NCBI GenBank assembly: GCA_017860335.1
Contig: JAFNAU010000055.1
Coordinates: 1 to 9,545, forward strand
Source of the DNA: Bacteroidota bacterium
GTDB taxonomy: Bacteria; Bacteroidota; Bacteroidia; Bacteroidales; Paludibacteraceae
DNA length: 9,545 bases
Direction of reading: 5' to 3'
The position numbers and the translations under genes were made by a program. The notes under the pieces were generated by a model, which saw only the letters and a program-made list of their open reading frames with translations, had not been told where the DNA came from and did no database searches. This document shows, piece after piece, positions 7,291 through 9,545 of the stretch (position 1 is the first letter of the stretch; every line of letters starts with the position of its first letter).

Positions 7291-7319
7291 CCGGATGAGC
7301 AATCGTTCGGTTTTTTTTT
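7291..7319 (+). terminator. Intrinsic terminator of the DUF4465 transcript
   Basis: CCGGATGA (7291-7298) pairs with TCGTTCGG (7303-7310), eight pairs including two G-U wobbles, across a GCAA tetraloop and is followed by nine T (7311-7319). It closes the riboswitch-lipoprotein unit 58 nt after the stop codon, showing that the transcript is monocistronic. Confidence 0.85.
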
Positions 7320-7327
7320 GAGTTATA

Positions 7328-7379
7328 TATGTCTGTAAGCAAGCAGAATAGACATAAGTGTGAAAAAATTGACGGTCAA
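7328..7379. repeat. Inverted repeats upstream of the SRP RNA promoter
   Basis: TATGTCT (7328-7334) is repeated inverted as AGACATA (7350-7356), a perfect 7-bp arm pair around a 15-nt spacer. TTGAC/GTCAA (7369-7373 and 7375-7379) forms an 11-bp palindrome just upstream of the -33 box. They could be protein-binding sites acting on stable-RNA synthesis, or chance in AT-rich DNA. Confidence 0.3.
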
Positions 7380-7382
7380 AAT

Positions 7383-7413
7383 TTTGTCAGTTCGGGCAAA
7401 AGTAGTACTTTTG
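7383..7413 (+). promoter_or_regulatory. Promoter of the SRP RNA-tRNA unit
   Basis: TTTG (7383-7386), exactly 19 bp, then TACTTTTG (7406-7413) is a perfect Bacteroidota promoter. Its -7 box is identical to that of the B12 riboswitch transcript. The predicted start falls on the GGG at 7418, which is the first paired nucleotide of the SRP RNA. Confidence 0.85.
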
Positions 7414-7417
7414 TGTC

Positions 7418-7514
7418 GGGTAAGTCCTGCACGACCAGCTCCCTTTGAACTCCCCCAGGGCTTGACCGCAGCAAGGGTATAAGGTCGTAGCGGTGCGATG
7501 CAGGGGGCTTACCC
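7418..7514 (+). ncRNA. ffs: Bacterial small SRP RNA (4.5S RNA)
   Basis: A 97-nt RNA whose ends pair: GGGTAAG (7418-7424) with CTTACCC (7508-7514), then CCTGCA (7426-7431) with TGCAGG (7499-7504), and CGACC (7432-7436) with GGTCG (7483-7487). The tip carries the Ffh-binding symmetric loop, CAGG at 7456-7459 facing AGCA at 7470-7473, closed by CCC/GGG below. The RNA scaffolds Ffh and FtsY in co-translational targeting of membrane proteins. The distal hairpin between the two loop sides is GCTTGACCGC (10 nt, the same length as in E. coli) but presents UGAC rather than GGAA at its tip. This resembles the minority URRC tetraloop class described for some bacteria. The RNA lacks an Alu domain, as expected for the short form. 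A tRNA follows after 4 nt. Confidence 0.9.
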
Positions 7515-7518
7515 ACCT

Positions 7519-7592
7519 GCCTCTTTAGCTCAGCTGGCCAGAGCACGTGATTTGTAATCTCGGGGTCGTTGGTTCGAATCCGACAAGAGGCT
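7519..7592 (+). tRNA. tRNA-Thr (anticodon UGU)
   Basis: A 74-nt cloverleaf: acceptor GCCTCTT/AAGAGGC, D arm GCTC/GAGC, anticodon loop TTTGTAA with anticodon TGT (reads ACA, Thr), 5-nt variable loop, and T arm GTTGG/CCGAC around TTCGAAT. The discriminator base is T and CCA is not encoded, so it must be added. The anticodon stem CGTGA/TCTCG has a U-U mismatch at 29-41. The tRNA lies only 4 nt after the SRP RNA with no promoter or terminator between, so RNase P cutting at its 5' end would also free the SRP RNA. Confidence 0.96.
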
Positions 7593-7601
7593 CAAAATAA
7601 G

Positions 7602-7634
7602 AAAAGCCATTCTCAATGCGAGAGTGGCTTTTTT
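7602..7634 (+). terminator. Intrinsic terminator of the SRP RNA-tRNA unit, probably bidirectional
   Basis: GCCATTCTC (7606-7614) pairs with GAGAGTGGC (7620-7628), nine pairs with one wobble, around a 5-nt loop, extended by AAAA/TTTT and followed by T (7629-7634). Read on the minus strand it also ends in a T-rich stretch, so it can terminate the acyl-CoA synthetase gene, whose stop codon is 26 bp away. Confidence 0.9.
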
Positions 7635-7659
7635 ATTTGCGCGTGATGTAAGTTTTATA

Positions 7660-9372
7660 TTACAGAATATCCTTATCGTCTTTAATAGTCGTTTGTTTGG
7701 TGTACAGAAAGCGTTTAATCTTTTGGGTAGCTGTTTTCTCCAGCGGTTTATCGATCAGTTCCAGTCGTTTAATCTGAGAATTACGGCTTAATTTGTTATT
7801 GATCTCCTTTTTCAGGATTTGTTGTGACCACACTTTGTATTTGTCGTCAAACTCTTGAATAGTATGTAATCCCTTCGACTTCTTGTCTTCAATTACCGCT
7901 TTGATATGTTCTATGTTTTTTTCGAGTTCATTAAGATCAAGAAGAATTTTTGCTACCAGAAATCCATCTTCTTCTGTAACCAGTGATTCTAATACATATT
8001 GATTGTTATTGATAACCGATTCAATATCTTCGGGATAAATATTTTCACCATTAGCGCTTACAATCGTATTTTTCATTCTGCCTTTGATGTACAAGCGTTT
8101 ATGTGCATCCAGATAGCCATAATCACCCGTTCTGAACCAACCGTCTTGTGTCAATACTTCTTTGGTCGCTTCAGGGTTTTTAAAATATCCAGGCATTACA
8201 TTGGGTCCTTTTGCCCATATTTCTCCCATTCCCTTTTTATCGGGTTTACTAATTTTCAAATCTACTCCCTGAACAGCAAAACCGGTTGAACCCAATTTGG
8301 TTTGCTTTGTGCCAGCTCCGGCCAGCAGTGGAGCTGATTCGGTGAGACCGTAACCGATAGCATAAGGGAAATTTGCTTCTCTTAAAAAACGCTCTACTGT
8401 GCCATCCAGCTTGGCACCGCCAATACCAAAAAACACCAATCTACCTCCAAAAGTCTGATACAGTTTTTTTCCTGCTATGTGGTGAATAAGTTTACGAAAG
8501 ACAGGAGTATTATAAATCGTTTCTTTAAATTTATTCTCCGAAAATTTCTTAAGAATCTGATTTTGAAAAAGTTTTTCCATGATCAACGGCACCGAAAGCA
8601 TCATCGTAGGCCTTATTTTGGCCAAAGCAGGCAGCAATGCTGAAGCAGTAGGCGGTTTTTCGAGATAATAGATGGATGCGCCATAAATGATCGGGTAAAT
8701 CAGACCGATACTATTTTCGTAAGTGTGTGACAACGGAAGCAGGGAGAGAAAAACGTCAGCACTGGAAATGCTTTGAAAGGTATAGGATTGCATGGCTACA
8801 AATGCGATGTTTTTATGGGACAGCATCACACCCTTAGAGCGTCCTGTGGTGCCTGAAGTGTAAATGATGGCAGCCAGATCATCCTCTTTTACTTCTTCAA
8901 CAACATCTGATGAAACCGTTTCCGGCACGATGTGCTGTTCACCGGAAGCAAGCGATAAATCGTTGAGCATTATCCGTGCTTTCAATCCCGGTATTTCCAT
9001 GTTTTCGATCCGTGAGGTAAGACGGTCGCTTACAAACAGAACTTTCGACTCAGAATGTTCGATAACGTTTCGAATTTCTGACTCCGAGAAATCGGGGAGA
9101 ATGGGCACAATAACCATGCCTTGTGACACAACCGAGAAATAGGCGATAACCCAGTTGGGCATGTTGTGACCCAGCAAAGCTACTTTATCACCTTTACGCA
9201 AACCCAGCGAACTCAACAGCGATGCTGTCTCGTTGATTTTTAGACCTAATTTGGAATAACTCATCGGTGTCCCATCCACAAACGACACAGCAGGTAAACC
9301 GGCATATTTCTGTACTGATTTATTGATGATTCTCTGAAGGGTGAGGGGAGATGGTTCTATTTTTTTCGCCAT
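7660..9372 (-). CDS. Long-chain acyl-CoA synthetase (AMP-binding family, FadD-like)
   Basis: A 570-residue adenylate-forming enzyme that activates fatty acids to acyl-CoA through an acyl-AMP, feeding lipid synthesis or breakdown. Motifs appear in order: ATP-binding YTSGTTGRSKGVMLSH (171-186), LLPLSHTYE (211-219), GYGLTESAPL (340-349), GWFRTGDYGYLD (411-422), then the hinge KGRMKNTIVSANGENIYPEDIE (430-451, Arg432), and a C-terminal TATQKIKR (547-554) carrying the candidate catalytic Lys551. Length fits the short bacterial long-chain ligases. I place the start at ATG 9372: an in-frame GTG at 9405 overlaps the -7 promoter box and an ATG at 9393 would be nearly leaderless. No signal peptide; probably cytoplasmic and membrane-associated. 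Substrate chain length cannot be read from the sequence. It stands alone, with a shared terminator region downstream. Confidence 0.93.
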   Translation of the reverse strand: MAKKIEPSPLTLQRIINKSVQKYAGLPAVSFVDGTPMSYSKLGLKINETASLLSSLGLRKGDKVALLGHNMPNWVIAYFSVVSQGMVIVPILPDFSESEIRNVIEHSESKVLFVSDRLTSRIENMEIPGLKARIMLNDLSLASGEQHIVPETVSSDVVEEVKEDDLAAIIYTSGTTGRSKGVMLSHKNIAFVAMQSYTFQSISSADVFLSLLPLSHTYENSIGLIYPIIYGASIYYLEKPPTASALLPALAKIRPTMMLSVPLIMEKLFQNQILKKFSENKFKETIYNTPVFRKLIHHIAGKKLYQTFGGRLVFFGIGGAKLDGTVERFLREANFPYAIGYGLTESAPLLAGAGTKQTKLGSTGFAVQGVDLKISKPDKKGMGEIWAKGPNVMPGYFKNPEATKEVLTQDGWFRTGDYGYLDAHKRLYIKGRMKNTIVSANGENIYPEDIESVINNNQYVLESLVTEEDGFLVAKILLDLNELEKNIEHIKAVIEDKKSKGLHTIQEFDDKYKVWSQQILKKEINNKLSRNSQIKRLELIDKPLEKTATQKIKRFLYTKQTTIKDDKDIL

Positions 9373-9404
9373 GTAATTTATTGATAAATTCATAAATAAA
9401 GACA

Positions 9405-9412
9405 CAAAGATA
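9405..9412 (-). promoter_or_regulatory. -7 box for the acyl-CoA synthetase gene
   Basis: On the minus strand 9412-9405 reads TATCTTTG, matching TAnnTTTG. The -33 element is poor (TGTG near 9437-9434). Initiation near 9399 would give a leader of about 27 nt to the ATG at 9372. Confidence 0.5.
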
Positions 9413-9545
9413 GTGTATTAGAATTAATATGTGCACAGACATTGCGTAAACGTGCAAATCATTAACATCTATGTAATTAAGTACATCCTTGTAATTCCTG
9501 ATTTATTTTATAATAAAAAAGATATTGTCGCTGAATATTGAAGTT
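9413..9545. other. AT-rich upstream region, no gene seen
   Basis: The last 133 bp are AT-rich and hold only the upstream part of the acyl-CoA synthetase promoter. I see no reading frame, RNA gene, strong hairpin or repeat that I would defend. Confidence 0.4.

Noticed and set aside
8864..9142. Plus-strand open frame of 92 codons
   Set aside because: Antisense shadow of the acyl-CoA synthetase, Ser/Thr-rich, no start context.
1..9545. CRISPR array, insertion sequence, prophage or defence system
   Set aside because: No regularly spaced repeats, transposase, integrase or known defence domain was found; every gene fits an ordinary chromosomal family.

Overview
The window looks like chromosomal DNA from a member of the Bacteroidota, probably order Bacteroidales. 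The signs are low G+C, start codons without a clear Shine-Dalgarno sequence but with A-rich upstream stretches, several promoters of the Bacteroidota type (TTTG - 19 bp - TAnnTTTG), a Bacteroidota-style short SRP RNA, and families typical of that phylum (DUF3943, DUF4465, THUMP-like methyltransferase). No mobile element, phage gene, CRISPR array or broken gene was seen.

Layout. At 21-1505 (+) lies an exported DUF3943 protein, probably in the outer membrane. It converges on a CHAD-domain protein at 1602-2357 (-), which diverges from a secreted M28 zinc peptidase at 2520-4037 (+). After a 242-bp convergent intergenic stretch, a minus-strand two-gene unit follows: a THUMP-like-domain SAM methyltransferase (4844-6022) and, 3 nt after its stop, a YdeI/OmpD-associated family protein (4280-4840).

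The most interesting block is 6088-7319: a good promoter, a complete cobalamin riboswitch (about 6123-6294), a 167-nt leader, one DUF4465 lipoprotein gene (6462-7232) and an intrinsic terminator. This is a self-contained vitamin-B12-controlled unit encoding a probably surface-exposed lipoprotein, with no B12 transporter gene beside it. A corrinoid-binding role is the leading inference.

Next is a stable-RNA unit: a perfectly spaced promoter (7383-7413), the SRP RNA (7418-7514), only 4 nt, then tRNA-Thr(UGU) (7519-7592) and a strong, probably bidirectional terminator (7602-7634). The two RNAs appear to share one transcript. The SRP RNA has a non-GGAA distal loop.

The last gene, 7660-9372 (-), encodes a long-chain acyl-CoA synthetase of the AMP-binding family. 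The final 140 bp hold only its promoter region.

Apart from the two short transcription units (methyltransferase-YdeI and SRP RNA-tRNA), the genes look individually transcribed and functionally unrelated. The window is mostly housekeeping chromosome with one nutrient-responsive surface gene.
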